Below, piece by piece: positions 24,491-32,495 of a stretch of 64,000 bases of DNA. How positions within the stretch are numbered: position 1 is the stretch's first letter; each line of letters starts with the position of its first letter. The DNA lies in contig CM060990.1 in assembly GCA_030765065.1 (NCBI GenBank), positions 674,404,118 through 674,468,117 of the forward strand. The letters run 5' to 3'. The position numbers were made by a program, and so were the translations under genes. Origin of the DNA: Deroplatys truncata. Lineage: Eukaryota; Arthropoda; Insecta; Mantodea; Mantidae. Below the pieces are notes generated by a model that saw nothing but the letters and a program-made list of their open reading frames with translations, made no database searches and was not told the DNA's origin.

Positions 24491-24722
24491 CAGATTTTAT
24501 GCACAGCACAACACAAAATCACTACACACGACACTGATAGTTTTAAATATTTGACACTGATGTTGAAGTTATGGAGGGGCACTGTTTTTAACTCCACACG
24601 CACTTAATAAATCACATAGCCGTGCGGAAATAATTAACCTTCCGCGAAAAGCCCTAGTGGGAGTGCAAGCTCAACCACTGTTAGCAACATGTAGCAAGTG
24701 TTATAGTTCTGCTCACGTTAGT
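24491..24722 (+). repeat. Direct repeat near the left end of the Maverick, copy 2
   Basis: Second copy of the 233-base repeat at 24131. Some substitutions are seen (for example GCACAGCACAAC versus GCACCGCACATC), so the duplication is not very recent. Between the copies lies a unique 127-base spacer. Confidence 0.85.
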
Positions 24723-24823
24723 ATCGGAGAAAACAGTAAAAAGAACGATTCTCATGTGCAACGGAAGCAGCAGTACGTGAATGACAGTGTGCTGATGAAG
24801 CAGTCGATGTGTATTACAATATG

Positions 24824-24930
24824 GCAGCCGCGGTTAAAGAACTGCAAACTGCGCGATAACTTGAAAATGACCGTGAGAACGGCTGCTGATAAAGCAGCCG
24901 CGTTTAAAGAGTTGCAAACTGCACGATAAC
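24824..24930 (+). repeat. Two 37-base direct repeats upstream of the polymerase
   Basis: The stretch beginning GCAGCCGCGGTTAAAGA at 24824 recurs as GCAGCCGCGTTTAAAGA at 24894, each running on to GCAAACTGC(G/A)CGATAAC. A spaced pair of this kind upstream of a viral-type promoter could bind a regulator, but nothing beyond the repetition supports that. Confidence 0.6.
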
Positions 24931-25174
24931 TTTTTAAAAAAAATGGCCGTGCGAACGGATGCTCATCAGCGAGAAAATCTTTTAAATGCGGTTTTATGGT
25001 CGATGGTAGGGAAAAGTGCAGCGGTGGATGGATGGATGGATGCTGTGACCGGAAGTGCACCGGAAATGACTGCGATTACAACTTGGCAAGTTGTGGCGAA
25101 ATAAGGCGTCAGGATTTTTAATGAGGCATTTAACCCGACGCGCATGCTGAAACAGCGGTTGCGATAAGCGAACT

Positions 25175-25182
25175 TATAAAAA
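25175..25182 (+). promoter_or_regulatory. TATA box upstream of the polymerase gene
   Basis: TATAAAAA at 25175 is followed about 30 bases later by GCCGTAGTGAG, giving a plausible start site near 25206 and a leader of about 255 bases before the polymerase ATG. A second TATA box at 32215 has similar downstream context (both followed within 20 bases by CAGTGCC), so two promoters of one type seem to serve the element. Confidence 0.5.
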
Positions 25183-25460
25183 CCCAGTGCCAAGAGCAGC
25201 CGGCCGTAGTGAGAAACGGGAGCGATAGTGGATTTTGCTATAAAATCGTGCTATTTGACGTGATATAAGTTTTAGAGCAATACGCGCACATGTGCGGGTG
25301 TCTTCATCGATCGGTATTGACCATCGCCCTAGTGATAGCAGAACATACGCCGCAGCAGTTGTTCCCAGAGTGTTAAAGCCGAGAAAAATAGTTTAAAATA
25401 AAAACAAAATAGCAGCAGCACTTTGCAGGTAAAGAGCGATCGGTGCATTTGGCCGATAAG

Positions 25461-27797
25461 ATGGAGCCGCAACCCGGGGGAAGTCACGATGACACCTTGC
25501 AGCCTACGTTCGAAATTATAGGGCACAAGCAGAGAACGCTGCCAAGGCTTTTTTCCGGCTTTACAGAGTCGCAAATTACCGTAAACCCGGTCCCCAGAGA
25601 TGTTAACCCGGAGCAATGGGTATCGCATTTGTTTAACGATATTCTAAACTTTGCGATAGAGAACCTGTTAGAAAACGAACCCGGATATTTAGGCATATCC
25701 ATAACAGACGAAAAGGAGGCGCCTAAAGCCTTCAATATGAGCGTGAGGCGCGTAGAGCAATTGAATGCGGATGTCATTGTTCGAAGCATCGAAAAAGTAA
25801 TGCCAAGTAACCAACAATTCTTGCTAAGCGGACCTCTTCATTTAACGTTTGTGTGGACCAAGGAGGTCTCGGGTTCGTGCCACCAACCTTGCGATGCCTG
25901 TAGGGACAATCAAGGCATTGTCGAAATAGCCAACAAAGACAACTTGTGTTTAGCAAGAGCCATTGTTGTAGTTAAAACCAAAGTGGATCGCGACGTCAAC
26001 TATAAAACGATGACGCGCTCCGACTATCTGCAAAAATCGAAGGCCGTAGCCTTGTTTGCGAGCATCGGTCAAGGCCACGACAGCTGTACGATAGATGACG
26101 TCAGACGCTTTGAAGCTGCGTTAAAGGGCTACGCTGTGACGGTGTTTGGCGATCATACGGGGAAGCACGTGCTGTACGCGTCGGATAAGAAATGCGATAA
26201 ATACATCGACGTCATGCTCCACGCCGGGCACTTTAATGCTATCGTGAACCTTCACAAGTGCTTTAAATGCAAATGGTATTGCCGCCAGTGTCATCATCCC
26301 TCGGCACACAAAAAAGAATTTCATAGGTGCGACGCCAGGTGTGCTAAATGCCATCAGCAGTGCGATGCGCGATTTGACGCCTACATACGCTGCGCCGAGT
26401 GCAACAGAGATTTTAAGGAACCGACATGCTTTGCAAACCACGCAAAGAAAGGCGTTTTTTACCCAAAGGCGCTGTCGGTGTGCGATGTAGAAAAGGTGTG
26501 CACGTCTTGCAATAAGCTCGTGAATGCGAGGCACAGAAAAACCGCGCACCAGTGCGGGGAAAAGCACTGCAATCATTGCAAGTCACACGTGAATTCTAGC
26601 CACATGTGCTATATGCAGCCGCATGCCACAAAGAACAAAAGAAACCGGTACGTGTTTATGTTTATCGACTTTGAATGCACGCAAAACATTCCATATACCC
26701 GCAAAAAGGACACATACGAGCATGTACCTAACTTGTGCGTGTTGTACCAAGCCTGTCCGCTCTGCATCGACGAACGCCACAAGACGGCATACTGTACCGA
26801 ATGCGGTTGCAAAGAATGGGTGTTTATGGACGAGCCCGTGAAGCAGCTTTTCGAACTCATCGCGCAGGCGAGGTTCGAAGCCTGGGACGTCTACGTCGTG
26901 GCGCATAACCTCAGAGCTTACGACGGGCAGTTTTTATTAAAGTACATGGTGGTACACTTAGACTGGGTGCCGGAGCTCATCATGAACGGGAGCAAGATCT
27001 ACAGGATGAGGTACGGTGACATCACATTTCTAGACTCGCTTAACTTCATACCCATGCCAGTCTCCCGCTTTTCCAAGACCTTCGGATTGAAGGAATGCAA
27101 AGGTTATTTCCCGTACCTGTTTAACACGAAGGAAAACGAGCAGTACGTGGGTTCGATTCCCGACAAAAGGCCTTACTGTCCGGAGGGCATGTCGGCGGAG
27201 GGTCGGAAAGCCTTCGAGCAGTGGCACGAAGAAAAGGCGTCCTCCGGGTACGTCTTCGACATGAGGGCGGAAATGGTGACGTATTGCAAGATGGACGTAT
27301 TTCTACTCAGTCAGGGAGTTTCCAAATTCAGAAGGGAATTCTCGGACGAGAACGGAATAGACCCGTTCAGAGAATGCGTCACCATCGCGCAGGCGTGCAT
27401 GTGCGTGTATAGAAAGCGCTTCATGCCGCTTAAAAAAATTGCCCTCTTGCCAGCGGGCGGGTATCGACTAGCGGACCGGCAGTCTCGCGCCGCATGCATA
27501 TGGCTAACTTGGCTAGAGATGCAAAACCGCATCGTCATCCAGCACGCCATGCGAGGACGCGAAGTTAAAATCGTGGGGCACAAGGTGGACGGGTACAGAG
27601 AGGCTGAAAAACCCGCGTACTTTTTCCACGGCTGCTTTTACCACTGCTGCAGGCGGTGCTTTCACAATCGCCATGCGGCGATATACAACTCGGGATACGA
27701 AACCATGACCTCCAGGTTAGAGAGCACCGAGAAGGTCACGGCCAAGATCAAGGCCGCCGGCTACGCGTCTGGCAACCCCTGTACAAGTAAAGCATGA
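25461..27797 (+). CDS. Maverick protein-primed family-B DNA polymerase, exonuclease half only
   Basis: The 778-residue product begins at the ATG at 25461; the frame opens slightly earlier but with no ATG. An OTU-like protease region comes first: NKDNLCLARA with Cys163 and GHFNAI with His257 resemble its catalytic Cys and His. A Cys/His-rich zinc region follows (about 265-385). The 3'-5' exonuclease motifs are intact: FIDFEC (D403, E405), HNLRAYD (N483, D488) and YCKMD (Y608, D612). The family's pre-palm segment GYFFHGCFYHCC-like motif (YFFHGCFYHCC, near 720-730) is present. The frame then ends before any palm motif: no LYP-type motif A and no DTDS-type motif C. Replication activity is therefore lost, though exonuclease and OTU folds could still form. 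Its TGA overlaps the integrase ATG (ATGA at 27794). Confidence 0.9.
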   Translation: MEPQPGGSHDDTLQPTFEIIGHKQRTLPRLFSGFTESQITVNPVPRDVNPEQWVSHLFNDILNFAIENLLENEPGYLGISITDEKEAPKAFNMSVRRVEQLNADVIVRSIEKVMPSNQQFLLSGPLHLTFVWTKEVSGSCHQPCDACRDNQGIVEIANKDNLCLARAIVVVKTKVDRDVNYKTMTRSDYLQKSKAVALFASIGQGHDSCTIDDVRRFEAALKGYAVTVFGDHTGKHVLYASDKKCDKYIDVMLHAGHFNAIVNLHKCFKCKWYCRQCHHPSAHKKEFHRCDARCAKCHQQCDARFDAYIRCAECNRDFKEPTCFANHAKKGVFYPKALSVCDVEKVCTSCNKLVNARHRKTAHQCGEKHCNHCKSHVNSSHMCYMQPHATKNKRNRYVFMFIDFECTQNIPYTRKKDTYEHVPNLCVLYQACPLCIDERHKTAYCTECGCKEWVFMDEPVKQLFELIAQARFEAWDVYVVAHNLRAYDGQFLLKYMVVHLDWVPELIMNGSKIYRMRYGDITFLDSLNFIPMPVSRFSKTFGLKECKGYFPYLFNTKENEQYVGSIPDKRPYCPEGMSAEGRKAFEQWHEEKASSGYVFDMRAEMVTYCKMDVFLLSQGVSKFRREFSDENGIDPFRECVTIAQACMCVYRKRFMPLKKIALLPAGGYRLADRQSRAACIWLTWLEMQNRIVIQHAMRGREVKIVGHKVDGYREAEKPAYFFHGCFYHCCRRCFHNRHAAIYNSGYETMTSRLESTEKVTAKIKAAGYASGNPCTSKA

Positions 27798-28849
27798 AGG
27801 AATGGAAGGCGCTAAGGCGATACTATGCCAAACCGGAACACTATGCCGGTCTGGGTACGGTCAAGCCCCTTTGAAAGGCCACGGGTGCGTCTAAGGCGAA
27901 CATCGAGTCCTTCCTTCAAACCCAGGACAGTTACACTCTGCACAAACCGGTCAGAAAGCGGTTCCGCACCAGATATTATCACGTGACGAATATGGACGAT
28001 CTTTGGGAGGCCGATCTAAACGTCATGAACAGCGTGAGGGAACATAACAAACCTTACGTGTACATTCTGACCGTTATCGACGTATTTTCCAAATATGCTT
28101 GGGCCGTACCCCTGAAATCGAAGCGGGGTACCGAGGTTGCGCAAGCGTTTCGCTCCATATTCTCCCAACGCGTCCCCAGGGTCCTCCAAACGGACAAGGG
28201 AACCGAGTTTACCAACAAGACTTTTCGCGACTTTCTGAAGAAACACGACGTGAAACATTACACAACCAAAAATAACGTTAAAGCCAGCGTCGTGGAGCGC
28301 TTCAACCGCACCTTAAAAACCAAGATGTGGAGGTATTTCACGCACAAAAACAGTTACAGATACCTGGAGGTCCTTCCGGCCTTACTCGAGTCGTACAATA
28401 GCTCGCATCACAGGTCCATAAAAATGGCTCCGAAGGACGTGAACGAATCTAACATTTTACGAGTGTACCGCAATCTCTACGGAAATAGGACCCTACCTCG
28501 CGCAGGGAAACCCAGATTTTCCGTGGGCGATCACGTGCGCATCTCTAAAGAAAAAATTAAATTCGACAAGGGGTACGAGCACAATTGGACGGACGAAATA
28601 TTTCGGATAGCCGAGGTGGTGCGCGGTCGGCCAGTGGAATATAAGTTGAAGGATCTGGCCGGAGAAGCCATAGACGGCATATTTTACACCGAGGAGCTAC
28701 AAAAGGTCGCGCTACCTCGGACGTTTAAGATCGAACGCGTTTTACAGACCAACGGCCGAGGGCGCAACAAGCAGGTCTTGGTAAAGTGGAAGGGGTATCC
28801 GGCAAAGTTTAACTCGTGGATTCTGGCTTCGACCATCGATTCGACATGA
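27794..28849 (+). pseudogene. Maverick integrase (F54H12.3-like) with chromodomain, one nonsense codon
   Basis: Retroviral-type integrase that would insert the element into host DNA. The frame begins with the ATG overlapping the polymerase stop, runs 26 codons, meets TGA at 27872-27874, then continues in the same frame to 28849. The short N-terminal part includes the family motif YTLHKP. The rnh-fold core is intact after the stop. Numbering from the GTG at 27983, the acidic triad is D11 (WEADL), D71 (QTDKG) and E105 (VVERFNRTLK). An SH3-like segment follows (about 173-242), then a chromodomain (FKIERVL...VLVKWKGYPAKFNSWI, about 248-280) that may direct insertion to marked chromatin. An internal ATG at 27992 could still produce the whole catalytic core. 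Its final TGA overlaps the next ATG at 28846. The nonsense change suggests decay, or readthrough, which cannot be told from sequence alone. Confidence 0.88.
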
Positions 28850-29867
28850 TTAAGACCAAGCCCTTCTCCATCACTCTCGTGAGCAACGCTTCCATGGAAC
28901 ACTTTACCGACAATACCACGGCCAGATTTTCTAACATCTTGCCCGAGAGAATCGTTCTGCAGGGAGAATGGGAGGTCGCCCTGCAAAAGGTCAGGTATCC
29001 GGTGAAATTTTATAACCTTTCGCGAGACGATGCCCGTCTGGTGGGCACCAAGTACACCATGACGCTCCTCCCCACGCATTCCAAATTCAGTTTGCAAATG
29101 CCGCAAGGCATCGTGCACAATCCCAAAGACTTGGTGAACCTCGTCAACGCCGTTCTACTCGAACACTTGCACGTGGAAAACTTCTTCCTCTTCGACGAGC
29201 GCAAGAAGACGGTGGGCGTGAATGCCGCCGTCGCCCATCCCGAACCACTACCCGACATTCCGTTCGACGGTTTGTGGAAAATGTCGCGCGCACGGCCGTA
29301 CCGTACGCGGTCGGCGAATACGAAGCTCTGAACGATGCGCCCCACCAGAGACCCAAGCCGAAACCGAAACCGCAGCCCCCGGCTTCGGGGCAGCAGAAAC
29401 CCGCGGCGGCCCGTCCCGTCAGACCCAAACCAGACGTTTCAAAATCGGAGGACCCTCCGGGACTTCTACACCGCATCCACAGTTTTCTCTTAACGCCCGC
29501 TATGGCAAAAATGTTGGGTTTCGAGCCCTACGTCAACGTCATTCTCGAAAAAGCTGCTAAACACCCCGTAGATCCTTATATGGGGTTTCCTTACGAAATG
29601 TTCATCTATTGTAATCTAGTGACCCCGCAAGTCGTGGGCGACACCTTCGCCCAAATCATAGAGAGCGCGGCCGTGGAGTACAAAAGAAGCAACAACACTT
29701 ACATGAGCGACGAAAAGACGTTTTTTCCCCAAATTTGGGTACCCTTGATTCAGCAAGACTTCAAGACGGTCAACATAGATTTAAGGAACGGTTACGGCGA
29801 TCTCTTGCCATTCGCCGACGGATTTTCCTCTACTATAGTTCTCGCTTTTCGTCCGAAACAGGCGTAA
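28846..29867 (+). pseudogene. Minor-capsid-like Maverick protein, split by one frameshift
   Basis: A first frame starts at the ATG of 28846 (MIKTKPFSITLVSNASMEHF) and stops at 29329-29331. A second frame, one base back, is open from before 29274 to the TAA at 29865. Only the second frame ends with the conserved tail (VNIDLRNGYGDLLPFADGF...AFRP), and only the first holds the conserved head (ILPERIVLQGEWEVALQKVRYP), so they are two halves of one gene of roughly 340 codons. The switch lies between about 29220 and 29290; the AAAA at 29278-29281 is the likeliest site of a lost base. A proline/lysine-rich linker (PKPKPKPQPP) follows. Head and tail resemble uncharacterised Maverick proteins of invertebrates. 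Penton or minor-capsid function is inferred from position and partner genes. A programmed frameshift is less likely, since no slippery heptamer is evident. Confidence 0.7.
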
Positions 29868-30298
29868 TGGACGTGCACGCCGTGACGCGGTACTACCTCA
29901 ATCAGGCCGGTGGCGCGTTCGACGATCGCGATTTCATTCTCTACAGGGGCAAGCGCTACCAAAGAGGCAGCGGTCTCTTTTCAGCCCTCGGAGGACTCTT
30001 CAGATGGTTGCTACCGTTTTTAAAGAGCGGAGCAAAAGCAGTCGGAAAGGAGGCCTTAAAGGCGGACGCTCACGTTCTGTCCGATGTGACTGTCGCGGGA
30101 GCAGCGCCAAAGGAAGCGCTCCAACGGAGGCTCAAGGAGTCCGGATACAATTTAAAGCGAAAAGCCGACGAAAAGCTCGATGCCATGCTCGGTTCCGGCG
30201 CCAGGCGCCTCAAGAGAATAAAACCGAGCAAATCCAAAAAGAGCAAGCAGTCGAAGCTGAAACGCCGTAGGCGTAAGGTACAAGACGTATTTTCGTAA
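29867..30298 (+). CDS. Small basic Maverick virion protein, adenovirus pVI/pX-like
   Basis: 143 residues from the ATG that overlaps the upstream TAA (TAATG). An upstream in-frame extension is only a shadow of the preceding gene. The N-terminal third ends in a glycine-rich amphipathic or hydrophobic helix (GSGLFSALGGLFRWLLPFLK, about residues 27-46), followed by a short alanine/lysine helix. The last 35 residues are very basic (RRLKRIKPSKSKKSKQSK, KRRRRK). The layout of a membrane-active helix plus a nucleic-acid-binding tail is that of adenovirus internal capsid proteins and their Maverick counterparts. It is placed directly before the capsid candidate. Function is inferred from layout, not from strong sequence identity. 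Its TAA overlaps the next ATG at 30298. Confidence 0.7.
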   Translation: MDVHAVTRYYLNQAGGAFDDRDFILYRGKRYQRGSGLFSALGGLFRWLLPFLKSGAKAVGKEALKADAHVLSDVTVAGAAPKEALQRRLKESGYNLKRKADEKLDAMLGSGARRLKRIKPSKSKKSKQSKLKRRRRKVQDVFS

Positions 30299-31584
30299 TG
30301 GCAGACGCGGCCGTCCACATGAGTTCCGAACTGGACCTCTTTACAGAGGTGCCGGTTCAGATGAGCATCGAGGAGTCACGGTTCCTATACCTAAACCCTC
30401 AAAACACTTTAATGAAAAATGCCCCCATCACCTTTCATTATTCCGGAAATGCGGACGATTACCTAGACTTGACCTACGTAGTACTCGAACTCATGGTGCG
30501 CATTGTAGATGACAAAGGAGAGGCCTTAAACGCTGACGCTAACGCCACTCTGGTCAACAACGCCTTAAATTCCCTGTTTCAACAGGTGGAGGTAACCCTC
30601 AATAACGTCATCGTCTCCATGCCGCAAGCCGGTTACCCCTATAGAACCTACCTCGAGACGCTTCTCAATTACTCCGAAGATGCCATGAACACCAAACTAG
30701 AATCCACCCTCTGGAGAAAGGACACAGCAGGCATCATGGACACTTTTATCGCCAATGCGGGTTTTCAGTGGCGTCAGGGGTTTACCAAAGGGAGCAACGT
30801 CGTACAGCTCATCGGTCCTCTGTCCAACGCTCTGTTTAGACAGGATAAGCTGCTTTTAAACAACGTTAGCATGACCGTCAAGCTCACTCCCGCCTCTCCC
30901 CAGTTTTATCTGTTTTCCGACGTAGATACCTTTAAGGGGTACGCCGACATCGTGTCTGCCACGCTGCGCTTAAAATCGGTGCGGCCCTCGCCGACTATAA
31001 AGCTCGCGCACCAGGCCGTGCTCGCAAAGGGCAACGCAAAGTACCATCTCAAGGACGTCAGCTTTCACGCTCTCAGCATCCCCAAGGAGTCCAGGGCAAT
31101 GACGTTTAGCGACGTGTGCGTAGGGCAAGTTCCCAGGAGAGTGGTAGTAGCCATGGTGACCGACAAGGCCTATTCCGGCCATTTTAACTCAAATCCGTAC
31201 AACTTGAAACATTTTAAAATGAACTTCTTTCAGCTCTACGTGAACGGGCAACCCGTTCCCTCCCAACCTCTGCAACCCGACTTTACAAAAGGACAATATT
31301 TGCAATGCTTTCAAACCCTGCAGGACGGCCTAGGCATTCATTTCAAGGACGAGGGACATTCCATCTCCAGAGAAACCTACCCGCAAGGGTATACGATAAT
31401 GGTTTTCGATCTCACTGCAGACATGAGCGCTAACGAGTCTCACATCTCGGGTCAGCGCCACGGAACCGTCTCTATAAGCATCGGTTTTGCCGATAAATTG
31501 ACAGAACCGGTCATACTTCTGCTGCTAGCGGAAATACATCGCACGGTCGAAATCGACGCCAACCGATCCATTTTGGTATCATGA
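30298..31584 (+). CDS. F54H12.2-like protein, candidate major capsid protein
   Basis: 428 residues, fully open, starting at the ATG overlapping the previous TAA. The family is widespread in invertebrate genomes as F54H12.2-like, named after a nematode gene whose neighbour F54H12.3 is the integrase, the same pairing as here. Conserved stretches visible include SLFQQVEVTLNN, YPYRTYLETLLNYS (about residues 113-130) and the C-terminal FDLTADMS and VSISIGFADKL segments. It is beta-rich in appearance with no signal peptide or membrane segment, as expected for a jelly-roll virion protein. The major capsid role rests on family context and position in the cassette; I cannot test the fold here. It lies between the pVI-like gene and the protease. 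Its TGA overlaps the protease ATG (ATGA at 31581). Confidence 0.75.
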   Translation: MADAAVHMSSELDLFTEVPVQMSIEESRFLYLNPQNTLMKNAPITFHYSGNADDYLDLTYVVLELMVRIVDDKGEALNADANATLVNNALNSLFQQVEVTLNNVIVSMPQAGYPYRTYLETLLNYSEDAMNTKLESTLWRKDTAGIMDTFIANAGFQWRQGFTKGSNVVQLIGPLSNALFRQDKLLLNNVSMTVKLTPASPQFYLFSDVDTFKGYADIVSATLRLKSVRPSPTIKLAHQAVLAKGNAKYHLKDVSFHALSIPKESRAMTFSDVCVGQVPRRVVVAMVTDKAYSGHFNSNPYNLKHFKMNFFQLYVNGQPVPSQPLQPDFTKGQYLQCFQTLQDGLGIHFKDEGHSISRETYPQGYTIMVFDLTADMSANESHISGQRHGTVSISIGFADKLTEPVILLLLAEIHRTVEIDANRSILVS

Positions 31585-32087
31585 ACACCTTTCAAATTCA
31601 ACGGTTTCTATCGACATGCCCCTCTACGCGCTCTCACTTTTTAGGCGTCTACCCCTGCGATAAACTACCCGTACTTCACGGCATTCGAACGCCTCCCTTG
31701 GCGCTAGTGGCTAACACCGACCCCAGCACCAAATCCGGGCAACACTGGGTTTGCATCTTTGTGGACAAAAACTCGCATGGAGAATATTTTGACAGTTACG
31801 GCATAGGACCGCTTTCGCCCCATTTTCTCCGGTTCTTAAATTCGGTCTGCGGGACGCGTTGGTCCACCAACGCCAGAAGGCTGCAAGGTTTCGACAGCAC
31901 CACTTGCGGTCATTACGTCATCGCCTACCTCACCCACCGCTGCTCCGGCTTACCTAAGCATAAATTCTTCTCAAAATTTCACGTCAGCAATCACGCGCAT
32001 AATGATGTCATTCGCAAAACGTACAAAGACGCATGCCGCGCAAAGTGCTCTGACGCTCAGCAAACTTGTCAACCCTTGAAGGTGAGT

Positions 32088-32150
<63 letters not shown>

Positions 32151-32168
32151 AATATTCATCACATCTAA
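31581..32168 (+). CDS. Adenain-like cysteine protease (virion maturation protease)
   Basis: Ulp1/adenovirus protease fold, expected to cleave capsid precursors during maturation. Catalytic residues are all present and correctly spaced: His55 in GQHWVCIF, Asp71 in EYFDSYG, Gln102 in LQGFDS and Cys109 in STTCGHYV. The N-terminus (FLGVYPCDKLP) and ALVANTDPSTKSG loop fit the Maverick subgroup. Family similarity ends near residue 160. The remaining frame runs into a TG microsatellite and is translated as a Cys-Val run, which is unlikely to be real. A strong splice donor (AAG/GTGAGT, 32079-32087) just before the microsatellite may define the true end of the coding exon. No damage is visible in the catalytic part. 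Confidence 0.88.
32091..32149. repeat. (TG)n microsatellite at the protease 3' end
   Basis: Twenty-nine TG dinucleotides start ten bases after a consensus splice donor. They make the apparent protein tail a Cys-Val repeat. Confidence 0.98.
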
Positions 32169-32214
32169 CCTAATCCATCCTCTTGCACGTGCTTTCAAAA
32201 GACGCTCCTGCTCA

Positions 32215-32222
32215 TATAAAAA
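32215..32222 (+). promoter_or_regulatory. TATA box of a right-end Maverick transcript
   Basis: TATAAAAA at 32215-32222 with an Inr-like TCATTC at 32246-32251, placing the start near 32248, 33 bases from the TATA box. An ATG follows at 32262. Spacing and motif suit an arthropod core promoter. Confidence 0.5.
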
Positions 32223-32261
32223 GCAACGTCACAGTGCCGCTCGCCTCATTCAGAGTGTACC

Positions 32262-32495
32262 ATGCAGCACGCGGATACAGTCATAATGCCATGCAGCACG
32301 CCGACCAGGTAGGTCCGTACCTATGTATTAGCTTGCTTTTTTCTATCGCGTTTATCTCTCTATCCCTCACATTATTATTATTGTTTTGTGTGTTCCAGTA
32401 TAACCGGATGTCAAACCCCGACCACCTCGAAACCCGGGGAAAAAAGGAAACTACCCAACTTCGACCTCCAACAGCATCCCGACAGGTTCTATTAA
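32262..32495 (+). CDS. Small two-exon ORF at the right end of the Maverick, truncated
   Basis: Exon 1 is 32262-32308 (starts MQHADTVIMPCSTP). A 90-base intron runs 32309-32398 with CCAG/GTAGGT donor and a pyrimidine-rich TGTTCCAG acceptor. Exon 2 from 32399 stays open with a polar, basic stretch (SKPGEKRKLPNFDLQQ) until a TAA at 32493. That stop lies about ten bases inside repeat module Y, so the true C-terminus was probably removed by the truncation. A TATA/Inr pair sits just upstream. I do not recognise the protein; position and promoter suggest an early or regulatory gene. The acceptor could instead serve the donor in the protease gene. Confidence 0.4.

Larger units (their letters stand above)
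24131..32484 (+). mobile_element. Defective Maverick/Polinton-type virus-like transposon
   Basis: A GC-richer island on the plus strand carries a family-B DNA polymerase fragment, a retroviral-type integrase with chromodomain, capsid-like genes and an adenain-type cysteine protease. This is the diagnostic gene set of Mavericks/Polintons. The chain of genes is uninterrupted by host sequence. The right edge is cut at about 32485, where repeat module Y begins with GGTTCTATTAAG, as it also does at 42990. The left edge is uncertain: I place it provisionally at the paired repeats of 24131 and 24491. No terminal inverted repeats and no flanking target duplication were found. The polymerase palm and a packaging ATPase are absent, so this copy cannot be autonomous. 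Confidence 0.88.

Noticed and set aside
26121-26906. Long minus-strand frames within the polymerase gene
   Set aside because: Shadows of the plus-strand gene, whose motifs are all in the plus frame.
32092-32286. Open frame of Cys-Val repeats
   Set aside because: Translation of a TG microsatellite.
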